64,000 nucleotides of DNA from the NCBI RefSeq assembly GCF_034048115.1, contig NZ_CP139145.1, positions 1,054,001 to 1,118,000 of the forward strand, read 5' to 3'. Numbering within the stretch: the first letter of the stretch is position 1; each line of letters starts with the position of its first letter. Of the stretch, positions 35,998 to 44,763 are shown piece after piece. The DNA comes from Pseudarthrobacter sp. IC2-21 (GTDB lineage: Bacteria; Actinomycetota; Actinomycetes; Actinomycetales; Micrococcaceae). A model generated the notes under the pieces. That model searched no databases and was not told where the DNA came from. It saw only the letters and a program-made list of their open reading frames with translations. The translations under genes were made by a program, and so were the position numbers.

Positions 35998-36645
35998 ATG
36001 TATGCTCCGTTTATGACAGACGAGATTCAGTGGCTGGTCCCGCCCGCGTCTAACCAGCTTTCCGGTGATGAGACGTTCACCGGAATGCCAGGGACAACTG
36101 TCCGGGACTTCTGGCAGTTCGCCCTCGGTGATCTACGGATGAACAACGCACGCGGATATCTTGCCGAGTTCCTTGTCGGAAAGGCACTCGGAATCGAAGA
36201 TCTGAAGCGGATCGAGTGGGACTCCTACGATCTACTCTTCGGCGACATAACTATCGAAATCAAGTCATCGGCCTATCTGCAGTCTTGGGAGCAGAAGAAG
36301 ATCAGCGCACTGTCGTTTTCCGGTTTGCAGGGAACGCGCTACCACCCCCGCGCACCCGGGGATGGTATGGATCCTGCAGGGAGACGCTTCAATGCAATGG
36401 TCTACGTTTTTTGCGCACACACCGAGACCGATCACGCCAAGTATGACCAGTTGAACGTTTCCCAATGGGAGTTTCACGTCGTGCCCCGCAGTGTTTTAGT
36501 CGCCATCGGACAAAGAAGCCTAGGAATCGCCAAAGTCCGTCTGCTCTCCGGAGGCCCAACACCATGGGCCGAACTTGGGCCACGGGTCACAGCCGCCGCT
36601 GCGGACCAAAGGCGGGAGGACGACTCCCCTTGGTGGACAACCTAG
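35998..36645 (+). CDS. PD-(D/E)xK-like protein, possible orphan restriction nuclease
   Basis: The protein has 215 residues from ATG 35998; a second ATG at 36013 is an alternative. The core reads RGYLAEFLVGKAL, then WDSYDLLFGDITIEIKSS, giving E57, D78, E87-x-K89, the spacing of a PD-(D/E)xK active site with its leading glutamate helix. It is followed by AYLQSWEQKKISALSFSG and, later, NAMVYVFCAHTE and LNVSQWEFHVVPRSVL, as in a widespread uncharacterised family whose members often sit in variable genomic regions. I infer a DNA nuclease but see no cognate methylase beside it, so it may act on a specific substrate or have a regulatory role. It lies just before the second deaminase copy. Confidence 0.65.
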   Translation: MYAPFMTDEIQWLVPPASNQLSGDETFTGMPGTTVRDFWQFALGDLRMNNARGYLAEFLVGKALGIEDLKRIEWDSYDLLFGDITIEIKSSAYLQSWEQKKISALSFSGLQGTRYHPRAPGDGMDPAGRRFNAMVYVFCAHTETDHAKYDQLNVSQWEFHVVPRSVLVAIGQRSLGIAKVRLLSGGPTPWAELGPRVTAAAADQRREDDSPWWTT

Positions 36646-36703
36646 CTCTGCTCCTGCCGAACGAGTCCTCGACGTAGTTCTGGGAGGCCAACCACTCCCG
36701 TGC

Positions 36704-37195
36704 GACAATGACGCCATGACCCACGAGCTGCACGCATCCGCCGCGCCGGAACTGGACCGCACCGCCCACCCGGCATTCGAAGCCGCCTATCAGGCCGCCC
36801 GGAAGAGCCTGGCTGAGGGCGGCATTCCCATCGGAGCGGCGCTCGCCCGGGACGGCGTGGTCATTGCCAGCGGGCACAACGAACGGGTCCAGAACGCCGA
36901 TCCGATTGCCCACGGAGAAATGTCCGCGCTCCGCGCCGCCGGCCGGCAGAAGAGTTACCGGGACACCACGCTCTACACCACCCTCGCGCCGTGTGCCATG
37001 TGCGCCGGAACCATCGTCCAGTTCAAAATTCCCCGCGTGGTGGTGGGTGAAGCACGCACCTTCGACGGCGAGCTGGAGCTCCTGCGGACCCGCGGGGTGG
37101 AGGTGGTGGTCCTGGATGATCAGCGGTCCGTCGACATGATGCGCACCTTCCAGGCCGGCAACCCGGAGCTTTGGGCCGAGGACATCGCCGAGTAG
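36704..37195 (+). repeat. Direct repeat copy 2 containing a deaminase gene
   Basis: This 492-bp segment is the second copy of 31723-32217, starting at the same GACAATGACGCC and ending at the TAG. It lacks one GTG codon in the stretch that encodes EVVV. Confidence 0.9.
36716..37195 (+). CDS. Fcy1-type cytosine deaminase, copy 2
   Basis: This 159-residue paralogue has the same zinc ligands (H66, C93, C96) and the catalytic E68 in HGE. It differs from copy 1 at only a few places, such as HELHAS for HEQHAS, EARTF for EARAF, QAGNPELW for QSDNPDLW and one valine fewer in EVVV. All catalytic segments are unchanged, so both copies should be active. Copy 1 is followed by a VOC gene whereas this copy is followed by a convergent toxin gene, so the duplication did not include neighbours. 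The shred at 47582 is closer to this copy (C rather than G at the variable base in ATCGTCCAG). Confidence 0.88.
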   Translation: MTHELHASAAPELDRTAHPAFEAAYQAARKSLAEGGIPIGAALARDGVVIASGHNERVQNADPIAHGEMSALRAAGRQKSYRDTTLYTTLAPCAMCAGTIVQFKIPRVVVGEARTFDGELELLRTRGVEVVVLDDQRSVDMMRTFQAGNPELWAEDIAE

Positions 37196-37206
37196 CGGAA
37201 ACCCTG

Positions 37207-37599
37207 TCAGCCGCCGGGCGAGACCGTATGGAGTCCGGCTTGAGTTGCTGCGCTCACAAGCTCCTTGTCGAACGCGACCAGGGCCTGCGTTTCAAGCCTG
37301 ATCGCCGCGGCAAGGTGGATCGCGTCGGCGCTGCGCAATCTTCCCGGGAGAGCAGCCGCATACAAGAGGTCCGAGCGCGTCAGGTCCACCAGGTTCAATG
37401 CGTCCAGGACTGCGTTGACCAGCTCCGGCGGCAGGCCGCGGCGGTTGGCGGCACAGTGCAGTTCCGTGTGGAGGAGCATCGAGGCTACAAGCGGATCACC
37501 CCGCTGCCCGGCTTCTGAAAGGAAATCGGCGGTGGGACCGGATTCCGGTTCCTCGACCACCAGCTTCAAGGCCGCCGACGTGTCGACGTAGACGATCAT
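37207..37599 (-). CDS. PIN-domain ribonuclease toxin (VapC family)
   Basis: A 130-residue PIN domain with the four acidic active-site residues at D6 (VYVDTSAALKL), E46 (HTELHCA), D92 (RSADAIHLA) and D111 (VAFDKEL). VapC toxins cleave tRNA or rRNA using Mg2+ and block translation when their antitoxin is degraded. The ATG at 37599 overlaps the antitoxin stop by four bases (ATGA), the usual toxin-second order. It converges on the second deaminase gene with only 11 bases between stops. Confidence 0.9.
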   Translation of the reverse strand: MIVYVDTSAALKLVVEEPESGPTADFLSEAGQRGDPLVASMLLHTELHCAANRRGLPPELVNAVLDALNLVDLTRSDLLYAAALPGRLRSADAIHLAAAIRLETQALVAFDKELVSAATQAGLHTVSPGG

Positions 37600-37862
37600 C
37601 GGTTGCCGCGTAGGTCAGCGATCATCTCTGCAGTGCCGGCGTCAGAAGCCACACGCTGCAGCAACCGGAAGTCGACAGGGCTCTGCGCTGCCTGGCGAAC
37701 GCCGCCGGACTTGAGCAGGCGTTCGAAGGGTGAGGCTGCTGGCGGAATCAGGGTGGCTGCAATTTCACCGTTATTCGTGACATCGATGGTCTCGCCGTTC
37801 TTGACCCGCTCCAGAATCTTGCTGCTCTGGTTTCGTAATTCACGGTGGGGAATTATGGTCAT
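37596..37862 (-). CDS. Phd/YefM-type antitoxin of the PIN toxin
   Basis: The start ATG 37862 has CGGAGG six bases upstream; a longer frame to 37895 lacks this. The 88-residue product begins MTIIPHRELRNQSSKILERV followed by a GETIDVTNNGEIAATLIP segment, the Phd/YefM fold that binds DNA as a dimer and represses its own operon. The C-terminal half (ASPFERLLKSGGVRQA) is the part that would wrap the toxin. It is co-translated with the PIN gene. Confidence 0.88.
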   Translation of the reverse strand: MTIIPHRELRNQSSKILERVKNGETIDVTNNGEIAATLIPPAASPFERLLKSGGVRQAAQSPVDFRLLQRVASDAGTAEMIADLRGNR

Positions 37863-37896
37863 GCGCACCTCCGTAGCAATCGTAGCATTCTGCACT

Positions 37897-39138
37897 TCAA
37901 CGCAAAAGGATACCTTCGAGCGCCCACTCCCACCGGATCAGCTCCTGCTCCAGCCGGACAGCCGGGCCAAAAGTGTCGTCCCCCAACGCCGTGTACAACG
38001 CCAGTTCCTCTTCGGTCAGCCGCGTCAGTTCAGCGGTGGATGGCTGCGGCTCGCTGCCCCACACGTCCCGGTGCTCCAGCAGCGTGGCCTCATCCATCAG
38101 GACGCTCACCACGTGCGGGTGCACTGCCCTGAGCTCATCCAGGATCCGGAAGCCGTGGGTATCCAGGTCACCCCAGTACAGGACCTCGCACTCACGCAGC
38201 CAGGCGGCGTCGCGCAGGGACGAGAATCCGTAGCCCCCGCCGTAGATCGCCAGCGAGCCCGGACGCTCCGGCAGGGCCAGGAAGTTCACCAGGTTCTCTG
38301 TGACGATCACCGATGCCACGGGCAGCCGCAGCGAGCCGAACGCCGCCGCCGTGACGGTGATGTCCCGAGCACCGCCGAGCAGGGGAACAGCAGGGTCCAG
38401 CATCCGGAACCTGACCAGTTCGGGCGGATGCACGAATCCGTGCCGGGCAGCGAAGCGGGCGGCGGGCGTCCGCGCTGCTGACTGCCCCAGCAGGGCATCC
38501 GGTTCCGCCGGGACGTCCGGCAAGTCCCCGCCAACGGGCGTCTCCGGGAGCGCCGCCGGACCCAGGACCTCCGCCAGTTCATCGATTACCCTCCGGTGGT
38601 TCTCGATGAACTTGGTGTGCACGCCGGGCAGGCTGAGCTGGCGGACGTAGACCCCCGGATCAGGATTATCCCGCAGCCACAGCGCCACCCGCCCGGCTGT
38701 CAGCGCATCGGCCCCGAGTTCCAGCAACCTGAGCGGCCGCCGCAACACCCACTGCCGAAAAGATGGATCCAGGGCAGCCATGCCCCCGGCAAGCTCCATA
38801 AACCGGGCAGCCTCCCGAGCCTTCCCGGCAAACCCAACCTCATCCCCAGCCGCCGCAAACACCGCAGCGGCGGGCAGCCGGTTGGAACCGATTGTGCTCC
38901 GGCCCACCTCCACCGTCTCCAGGCTGAACGGACCGGCGGCGGCAAACAGCTCGCCCGCCCACGCACCGGCCGCGGCGTAATCCCGGAGGAGGGCAGCCGC
39001 CGTCGGACGCTTCAACGCACGACGCCGGGGGTACAGTCCGGTGGGTTCCAGCAGCTCCCGGAGGAGCGAACCGCTGTTCCACGCCTTCAGCGACAGGGCC
39101 TTCAGGTCCGCCAGCGTGGTCCAGGAGTCAGCGGACAT
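37897..39138 (-). CDS. jetD: Wadjet subunit JetD (TOPRIM-like nuclease)
   Basis: The protein of 413 residues has the DUF3322-DUF2220 architecture. The C-terminal DUF2220 part carries VIVTENLVNFLAL, then YGGGYGFSSL and LYWGDLDTHGFRILDELR, with the acidic DxD of the TOPRIM-like active site. In Wadjet, JetD cuts circular DNA after the JetABC SMC motor has extruded a loop and stalled, eliminating small plasmids. The ATG at 39138 lies inside the 3' end of jetC, an 11-base overlap. All expected regions are present, and the operon appears complete. Confidence 0.93.
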   Translation of the reverse strand: MSADSWTTLADLKALSLKAWNSGSLLRELLEPTGLYPRRRALKRPTAAALLRDYAAAGAWAGELFAAAGPFSLETVEVGRSTIGSNRLPAAAVFAAAGDEVGFAGKAREAARFMELAGGMAALDPSFRQWVLRRPLRLLELGADALTAGRVALWLRDNPDPGVYVRQLSLPGVHTKFIENHRRVIDELAEVLGPAALPETPVGGDLPDVPAEPDALLGQSAARTPAARFAARHGFVHPPELVRFRMLDPAVPLLGGARDITVTAAAFGSLRLPVASVIVTENLVNFLALPERPGSLAIYGGGYGFSSLRDAAWLRECEVLYWGDLDTHGFRILDELRAVHPHVVSVLMDEATLLEHRDVWGSEPQPSTAELTRLTEEELALYTALGDDTFGPAVRLEQELIRWEWALEGILLR

Positions 39139-42100
39139 ATTGCTCTTTCTCGGCGCGGTACTCCTGGATGGTCATGTTGCGCAGCTGCGAATCGTCGCCA
39201 TTGGTGTTCGCCACGAACCCCACGTGCGAGACGAACGGCTCGATCACGTGGATCTTCTGCAGGGGAGTGACGATCAGCAGCTGCAGCTTCATCCGCTGGA
39301 ACAGCTCCAGCCCGTACCTGGCGGACTCGTCCGAGCCGCGGCCGAACGCCTCGTCAATCACCACGAACCGGAAACTCCTGCCGCTGCCGGCATTCCTGCC
39401 CGCCCCTTTGCCGGAGCCCAGCCCGAACTGGAACGCCAGCGCCGCCGCGAGGATGGTGTACGCCAGCTTCTCCTTCTGCCCGCCGGATTTGCCGCCCGAA
39501 TCCGTGAAGTGCTCGTATTCCTCGCCGGTCTCCGTCCACTTCTCCGACGCCGAGAACGTGAACCAGTTCCGCACATCGGTCACCTTCGCGGTCCACTTCC
39601 GGTCCAGGTCCGTCAGCCCTTCCCGGCCGCGGAACCGGTCGATCAGCCGCTCCACCTGCAGGTACTTCTGCTCCGAGTACTGATCCGTCTGTCCGATGGT
39701 CCCCTCCGAGCACGCCCGCAGGTCGCTGCCGAACTCGCGCACGTCCTGGTCCGAGGCGGCCTGGTGCTCCAGCTGGATATGCCGGCCCGTGTTGTAGGGA
39801 ATGCCGGCCAGGGACTGGTTGATCTCGCCGATCCGGTCCATGATGTTCTGCCGCCGGCTGTCCAGGAAAGCGTTGAATGCCACCACCTCGCGGATGGTGT
39901 TCTGGTTCAGCAGATCCTTGAACTGGTTCTCGAACCGGGGAAGGTCGTTGCCCACCAACTGCTCGAGCAGCCGGTTGTAGTCCGCTGCGGCCTCCAAAGA
40001 GGCGTCGACGTCGGTGGTTTCATTCGGGTACTTGTTGCGGAAATCGGCCATCTGCCGGACCGTGCTCTCCGCTGCCCGGGCGATCCGCTTGGACAGCGCG
40101 TCGATGGTGTCCGTCAGTCCGTTCCGCACGGCGCTCTCCACCGTGACGGTGTTCTTATAGGTGAGCGGTTTGTCCCCGAGCGCTGCAGCGGTGAGGCGTT
40201 CGACGGCGGCCAGCACCCCGGCGTCGTCCGTCACCGGGGATTCGGCGAGGGTGCCGCGGCATTCCTCGATTGCCTCGGCAATGTCCCGCGCGTCCTTCGT
40301 GTTGGCGCCCATGCGCTCCCGCAGCTTGCCTGCCTTCTCCTCCAGCCGCTCCAGCCCGTCGATGATCTGCTCCTGCTTGCCCATGAGCTGCTGCAGGACG
40401 TCGCTGGTGGTCTCCAGTGCCTGCTTTTCGGCCTTCAGGTCTTCGATGCTGCGGGCCGTGGCCTGCCAGCTGATCTCGCCGAATTCCGTGACGGAGCCGA
40501 CGACACCGAGCTGCCGGTTCTGCCGGCCCAGCGCCCCCAGCCTGGTGTTGACCCGGTCCAGCTGCCCGGCCACGACCTTCAGTGTGCCCTGCACCTCGTC
40601 AAGATCGGCGCGGAACCCGGCGATCTTGTCGTGGTTGTCCCAGCCCAGGACGTAGTTGCGCCGGTCCGCCAGGTCCTTGCGGTCATCCTTCTCGTGCCGG
40701 CCCCGGCCGCCTTTAAGCTGGCCGTTGGCCGTCAGCGCCTTGGGGTAGCGGCGGAAATCGGCCAGGTTCTCGCAGCAGAAGTAGTCAAACCGGCTGCTGA
40801 GCTCCTCCTGCAGGAAGTCCCGGAACGGGGTGCCCTGCTTGATGGCGATCTTCGCCGCGAGCGTCCCCGGCTCGGCGGCCCTGGGCGCAGGGGACTCGCC
40901 GATCCTCAAATACACCAGCCGGCCACGCAGGTTGTTCGTGTCCACCCAGCTGCTGACCGCCGCATAGTGCTCCGCCGGGACCAGGAGCGAGAGGGCGAAC
41001 CCGCGAAGGGTCCGCTCGGCAGCGCCCTCCCACGCGGTCTCGCCGTCACGGACCTTGAGCAGCTCACCCACGTAGGGCAGGTCGCTGTCCGGGATCCCGG
41101 TGCCTTCGCAGAGCCGGCGGCGGATATCGAGCTGGGGGAGCGGGATCAGGTTGCGCCGGGCCTGCAGGCTGGTGAGCTCGGCTTTGATCTCCCCGGACCT
41201 GGTGTTGAGCCCTGCCTGCTGCATGGACAGCGCGGTGCGCTCTTCGTGCAGCGCCTCGGATTGGACGGCCAGGTCCTGTTCCACCCCGGCGAGCCCCGCC
41301 CGGTTCGCATCGAAGAGGACGCGGTCTTCGGGGGCCTGCAGGCCAAGGTCCGCTGCGGCGGCCGAGTAGGCTTCGAACCGCTGTTTTTGCTCGGCGGACT
41401 TGGCGGCCAGGGCGGCAAGCTCGGCGTCGATCGCCGTGAGCCGCCCGCCGCCGTTGGTGCGGATGTCTTCCTCCACCCCGGCGAGATCCCGGCGCAGTTG
41501 CTTGACCTCGCCGTTCAGCCGCACCGAGTCCTCCTGCAGCCGCACGCCCGTCTGCTCCAGCTCGGCCTGGTGCTCCAGGCTCAGCTGCAGTTTCCGGTCC
41601 GTGAACCAGGGGTGCAGCTGGTCGCGTTGCCTGCGGGCCAGCTCGTCGTCGGCGGTCAGCCCGGCATGCAGGGCGGCACCCTCTTTGATGGGTGTCAGCA
41701 GGGCGATCTGGTCTTTGGCCCGGAGGACGGCGTCGTGGGCTTTTTTCAGGTCGTCGAAGTGGTGGATCAGGTTGGTGATCCGGGTGGCGACGTCGTCCTC
41801 CTCCAGCATGTTGCTGCGGACGAACGAGGTGATGTTCTCCACCTGCTTCATGGACACGGTGCGGTGGAACAGCTCCATGGCCTGGTTGCCGCTGATCCCG
41901 AACTGGCGCTTGAACGCGGCCGAGTACGGCTCGAACGAATCATGGACGGACGCCCCGGCGGCGCGGAGCTTCTTTTTCAGTTTCAGCGGGTCCTGGCCGA
42001 AGTTGCTGAAGTCCGCAGCAATGGTCTGGTCCGCTTCCGCCAGCGAGTAGAAGCGGCTGGGCTGCCCCGCCTCCTGCGTGGCCCACAGCGTGATGCCCAG

Positions 42101-42535
42101 CGTCACCCACTTGCCCAGCACGGCGTTGTGGAAGACGCCCAGTACCACGGTCAGCTGGCCTGAACCGCGCAGCGCCACCGGCTTGGAGTACTCCCCGCCG
42201 GCGCTGCGCGCGCTCTTGTGGAAGCCCCGCACGTAGGACATCAGGGAGCGTTCTTTCTTCTGCGCCCCCGCAGCCTTGTTGTACTCGATTTTGTGCGCCG
42301 GAAACAGCAGCGTGGTGATCGCATCCACCACCGTGGACTTCCCCGAGCCGATGTCGCCGGTGAGCAGGCTGTTCGCCCCGTCCAGCCGGAAGGTGCGCAC
42401 TCCCTGGTGGAACGTGCCCCAGTTGAGCAGCTCCAGGCGGTGCAGCCGGAAGCCCGGGGGAGTGCCGCCGTCGGCCGCTGTTTCATCCAGGCTGAACAGG
42501 CTCTCCTGCAGGTCCGTGCCCAAGTCCGCGGTCAC
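39128..42535 (-). CDS. jetC: Wadjet subunit JetC (SMC/MukB-like ATPase)
   Basis: The 1135-residue protein has Walker A GDIGSGKS at 60-67, within NSLLTGDIGSGKSTVVDA, long coiled-coil arms in the middle (heptad-rich stretches such as EEKAGKLRERMG and ELEQTGVRLQED), and at the C-terminus the signature SGGQKEKLAYTIL followed by Walker B FVVIDEAFGRGSDESA. This is the loop-extruding motor of Wadjet type I. It overlaps jetB by four bases at its start and jetD by eleven at its end. No truncation is visible. Confidence 0.95.
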   Translation of the reverse strand: MTADLGTDLQESLFSLDETAADGGTPPGFRLHRLELLNWGTFHQGVRTFRLDGANSLLTGDIGSGKSTVVDAITTLLFPAHKIEYNKAAGAQKKERSLMSYVRGFHKSARSAGGEYSKPVALRGSGQLTVVLGVFHNAVLGKWVTLGITLWATQEAGQPSRFYSLAEADQTIAADFSNFGQDPLKLKKKLRAAGASVHDSFEPYSAAFKRQFGISGNQAMELFHRTVSMKQVENITSFVRSNMLEEDDVATRITNLIHHFDDLKKAHDAVLRAKDQIALLTPIKEGAALHAGLTADDELARRQRDQLHPWFTDRKLQLSLEHQAELEQTGVRLQEDSVRLNGEVKQLRRDLAGVEEDIRTNGGGRLTAIDAELAALAAKSAEQKQRFEAYSAAAADLGLQAPEDRVLFDANRAGLAGVEQDLAVQSEALHEERTALSMQQAGLNTRSGEIKAELTSLQARRNLIPLPQLDIRRRLCEGTGIPDSDLPYVGELLKVRDGETAWEGAAERTLRGFALSLLVPAEHYAAVSSWVDTNNLRGRLVYLRIGESPAPRAAEPGTLAAKIAIKQGTPFRDFLQEELSSRFDYFCCENLADFRRYPKALTANGQLKGGRGRHEKDDRKDLADRRNYVLGWDNHDKIAGFRADLDEVQGTLKVVAGQLDRVNTRLGALGRQNRQLGVVGSVTEFGEISWQATARSIEDLKAEKQALETTSDVLQQLMGKQEQIIDGLERLEEKAGKLRERMGANTKDARDIAEAIEECRGTLAESPVTDDAGVLAAVERLTAAALGDKPLTYKNTVTVESAVRNGLTDTIDALSKRIARAAESTVRQMADFRNKYPNETTDVDASLEAAADYNRLLEQLVGNDLPRFENQFKDLLNQNTIREVVAFNAFLDSRRQNIMDRIGEINQSLAGIPYNTGRHIQLEHQAASDQDVREFGSDLRACSEGTIGQTDQYSEQKYLQVERLIDRFRGREGLTDLDRKWTAKVTDVRNWFTFSASEKWTETGEEYEHFTDSGGKSGGQKEKLAYTILAAALAFQFGLGSGKGAGRNAGSGRSFRFVVIDEAFGRGSDESARYGLELFQRMKLQLLIVTPLQKIHVIEPFVSHVGFVANTNGDDSQLRNMTIQEYRAEKEQYVR

Positions 42536-43176
42536 TGGTCCTCCCCTTTCCCGGGTGCTCCGCCGGCCGCCGCTGCCGCGGGCGGCTCACCGGCGAGCGT
42601 GGCACGGTAGTCAGCAAGCCGCGCGTCGAACTCTTCCAGCCACTGGGCGTCCACGTACGCCTTCAGGATCCGTGCCACCTCGTACGTGTCCGCCTGCCCC
42701 TTGAGCTTCCGCAGGAAACCCAGCTCCACCACCTTCTTAATGTCCGTGCCCAGCCGGTCCAGGACGCGGGCCTCGTTGCTGGATTCGGGCAGGAACACCG
42801 AGACCATGTCCGCGATCTCCTGTTCGGTCATGATGAGCCGGACCTCGCTGCTGTTGATGTCGAACTCCATCATGCGGCGGCGGAGCAGGGCCAGCAGCAG
42901 GCTGACGTTGAAGGTCAGGGTGCGGCGGGCGATGAGCCGGGGGAGCGTGCCGTCCGGATCATCCTTGGACCGCAGGAACGCGTAGCCCTCGGATTCGTCC
43001 AGGACGAGGTCCAGGCCCAGCACCGACACGTAGTCCCGCACGTGTGAGGTCAGCCCGAGCAGGGACTGCCACAGCTTCTCATCGTTTTCCGCGTACAGCA
43101 CGCCCTTGAACAGCCGGGTGACGACGGCGGGAAGCTCCTCGGGCGTGCGGGTTTCAGCTGTGGCTGGGGTGTTCAT
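42532..43176 (-). CDS. jetB: Wadjet subunit JetB (DUF4194, kite-like)
   Basis: A 214-residue DUF4194 protein, the KITE/MukE-like subunit that links JetA to the JetC head. It shows the tandem winged-helix layout with GVLYAENDEKLWQSLLGL, the DESEGYAFLRSK hairpin and IKKVVELGFLRKLKGQ. The last 15 residues are an alanine- and glycine-rich tail. Its start overlaps the jetA stop by ATGA and its stop overlaps the jetC start by ATGA. Confidence 0.92.
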   Translation of the reverse strand: MNTPATAETRTPEELPAVVTRLFKGVLYAENDEKLWQSLLGLTSHVRDYVSVLGLDLVLDESEGYAFLRSKDDPDGTLPRLIARRTLTFNVSLLLALLRRRMMEFDINSSEVRLIMTEQEIADMVSVFLPESSNEARVLDRLGTDIKKVVELGFLRKLKGQADTYEVARILKAYVDAQWLEEFDARLADYRATLAGEPPAAAAAGGAPGKGEDQ

Positions 43177-44612
43177 GCCGGCCTTCCGAAGATGATCTGT
43201 TCGATGGTGGCTTCGCGGATGGAGCCGTCCGGCAGCTGCCAGGACAGGCGCTGGGACTGCTCAGGGTTGATGGTGGCCCAGTCCGATTCGGTGGCCAGCT
43301 GGTAGTACGCCACCACCTCCGCCAGGCCCTGGGAAAGAGGGTACGCTGCGGTGATTTCGGCGAGGGTGGTTTGCTCCGCCTCGGCCAGGATGGCATCAAT
43401 GTTGGCCCGCAGGCGTTCCTTGTCTACAAAGAACTGGCCGAACAGGGCCGATGCGTCCACGTCGGCGTCGTCGGCTGTTTCCACGGCATCGTCCACCAGC
43501 ACCTTGCGGCTGGGCTCATAGAGGGGCCGTTCGAAGGGCAGCACCACGTCCACGGAGGGCGCGTCAACCTCCATGAAAGCGCCCGACGGCGGCGCCTCCC
43601 GGGTGCCCAGCGCACCGGATTCGATGCTGCGGATCAGCTGCATGATGCGCTTGTTCTCCAGGAACACCTTGTCGTCCAGGAGCCGGCGCATCTGCTGGGA
43701 CAGCTGGCGGACCGTTGCCTGGGTCTGTTCGACGGCGGGCAGCCAGTCCTGGTGGAGGTTGGCCACCGCCTGCATGTCGGTTTTGGCCAGGGCTTCGATG
43801 TGGGTTGCCCTGTGCAGGAGGTCCTGCAGCTCATGTCGGAGCTGGGGCGACATCAGGTAGTCCCAGAAACCTTGGAACGTGCGGCCCTGGAGGGAGCTGC
43901 TGATGTCCTGCTGGTTGTCGAAAATCGATTCCAACAGTTCCCCCTGCGTGCCGTCCCAGGTGGCGATCTGCTCGCGGACTTGCCGGTCCAGCTTGCGGAA
44001 GTTCTGCTCCACCTCCCGGAAATCGGACAGCAGGTCCTTGGCCAGGGCGGTGAGCTGCTGGAGGTGGTCCAGCGCTTCCGGGCCGGTCATGACGCGGATG
44101 TTGCCGTCGCGGATCCGCTGCATCTCGGCGTCGATCCCGTCCCGCTGCTGCTGCAGTTCCGCGAGCCGCACCTCCGGGTCCGTCTCGGACTGCTGCACCA
44201 GCTGCTTCAGCACCGCAAAGATGCTGGTGAGGCGTGACTGCGTGGCCACGAAGTCACGCCCGCGCAGGTTCTCCACCCAGCGGACCACATCCTCGGCGGC
44301 GGCTGTGAGGTCGTAGTGGGGTTCGTCCTCGCCGGGGACGTAGTACTTCCTCAACCACTGGCGCTCATCGGCGGCCCAGTCATCCAGGTATTCACCGGCG
44401 GGGCGAGGGAACCGGTCCTCGCCTTCGCTGTCCCGGAGGCCGAACAGCACGTCATCGAGGACGTCGATCAGCTCCTGCCGGCGCAGGTTGCGCTGGTTGG
44501 GTACCGTGAACGCGGCCATGAAGAAGGCCAGGGCCAGGGGTGCGTTCTGGGCACGGAGCAGCGACCAGCCTGCATGGTTCTCCCGCAGGGAATTGATGGC
44601 GTAGTAGTCCAT
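43173..44612 (-). CDS. jetA: Wadjet subunit JetA (DUF3375, kleisin-like)
   Basis: A 479-residue DUF3375 protein beginning MDYYAINSLRENHAGWSLL, the conserved start of the family, which fixes the ATG at 44612. It contains long helices and a coiled segment (LQQQRDGIDAEMQRIRDGN) and ends with a winged-helix domain (LSWQLPDGSIREATIEQIIF). JetA bridges the two JetC heads as the kleisin. It is the first gene of the four-gene jetABCD operon; a possible -10 element TAGAGT lies about 35 bases upstream on its strand, next to a short three-unit repeat. Confidence 0.93.
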   Translation of the reverse strand: MDYYAINSLRENHAGWSLLRAQNAPLALAFFMAAFTVPNQRNLRRQELIDVLDDVLFGLRDSEGEDRFPRPAGEYLDDWAADERQWLRKYYVPGEDEPHYDLTAAAEDVVRWVENLRGRDFVATQSRLTSIFAVLKQLVQQSETDPEVRLAELQQQRDGIDAEMQRIRDGNIRVMTGPEALDHLQQLTALAKDLLSDFREVEQNFRKLDRQVREQIATWDGTQGELLESIFDNQQDISSSLQGRTFQGFWDYLMSPQLRHELQDLLHRATHIEALAKTDMQAVANLHQDWLPAVEQTQATVRQLSQQMRRLLDDKVFLENKRIMQLIRSIESGALGTREAPPSGAFMEVDAPSVDVVLPFERPLYEPSRKVLVDDAVETADDADVDASALFGQFFVDKERLRANIDAILAEAEQTTLAEITAAYPLSQGLAEVVAYYQLATESDWATINPEQSQRLSWQLPDGSIREATIEQIIFGRPA

Positions 44613-44667
44613 TGGGGTCCCGTGTTTGGTGCGTCACGTCGGGTTTCACTCTAGCCGTCCTCCTCGG

Positions 44668-44753
44668 ACGCTCTATCACTTAGTGCGGGTTCCCTTCGAA
44701 CGCTCTCTCATTTAACGCAGGTTTCGATGAACGCTCTCTCAGGCTCTGTTAGT
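44668..44753. repeat. Three-unit short tandem repeat between jetA and the racemase-like gene
   Basis: Units beginning ACGCTCTMTCA start at 44668, 44700 and 44731, spaced 32 and 31 bases. The first two units continue with a TTAGTGCG/TTTAACGC-like stretch and a T-rich tail; the third is truncated. The same array with the same 32/31 spacing is at 59574-59650. It occupies the divergent promoter region. Confidence 0.75.
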
Positions 44754-44763
44754 CTCAGGCTCC

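Noticed and set aside
39041..42163. Long open frame on the plus strand of about 1040 codons
   Set aside because: It is entirely antisense to jetC, whose SMC motifs are unmistakable; long antisense frames are expected in high-GC genes.
44668..44753. CRISPR array
   Set aside because: The complete unit repeats with no distinct spacers, only three units exist and no cas gene is nearby.
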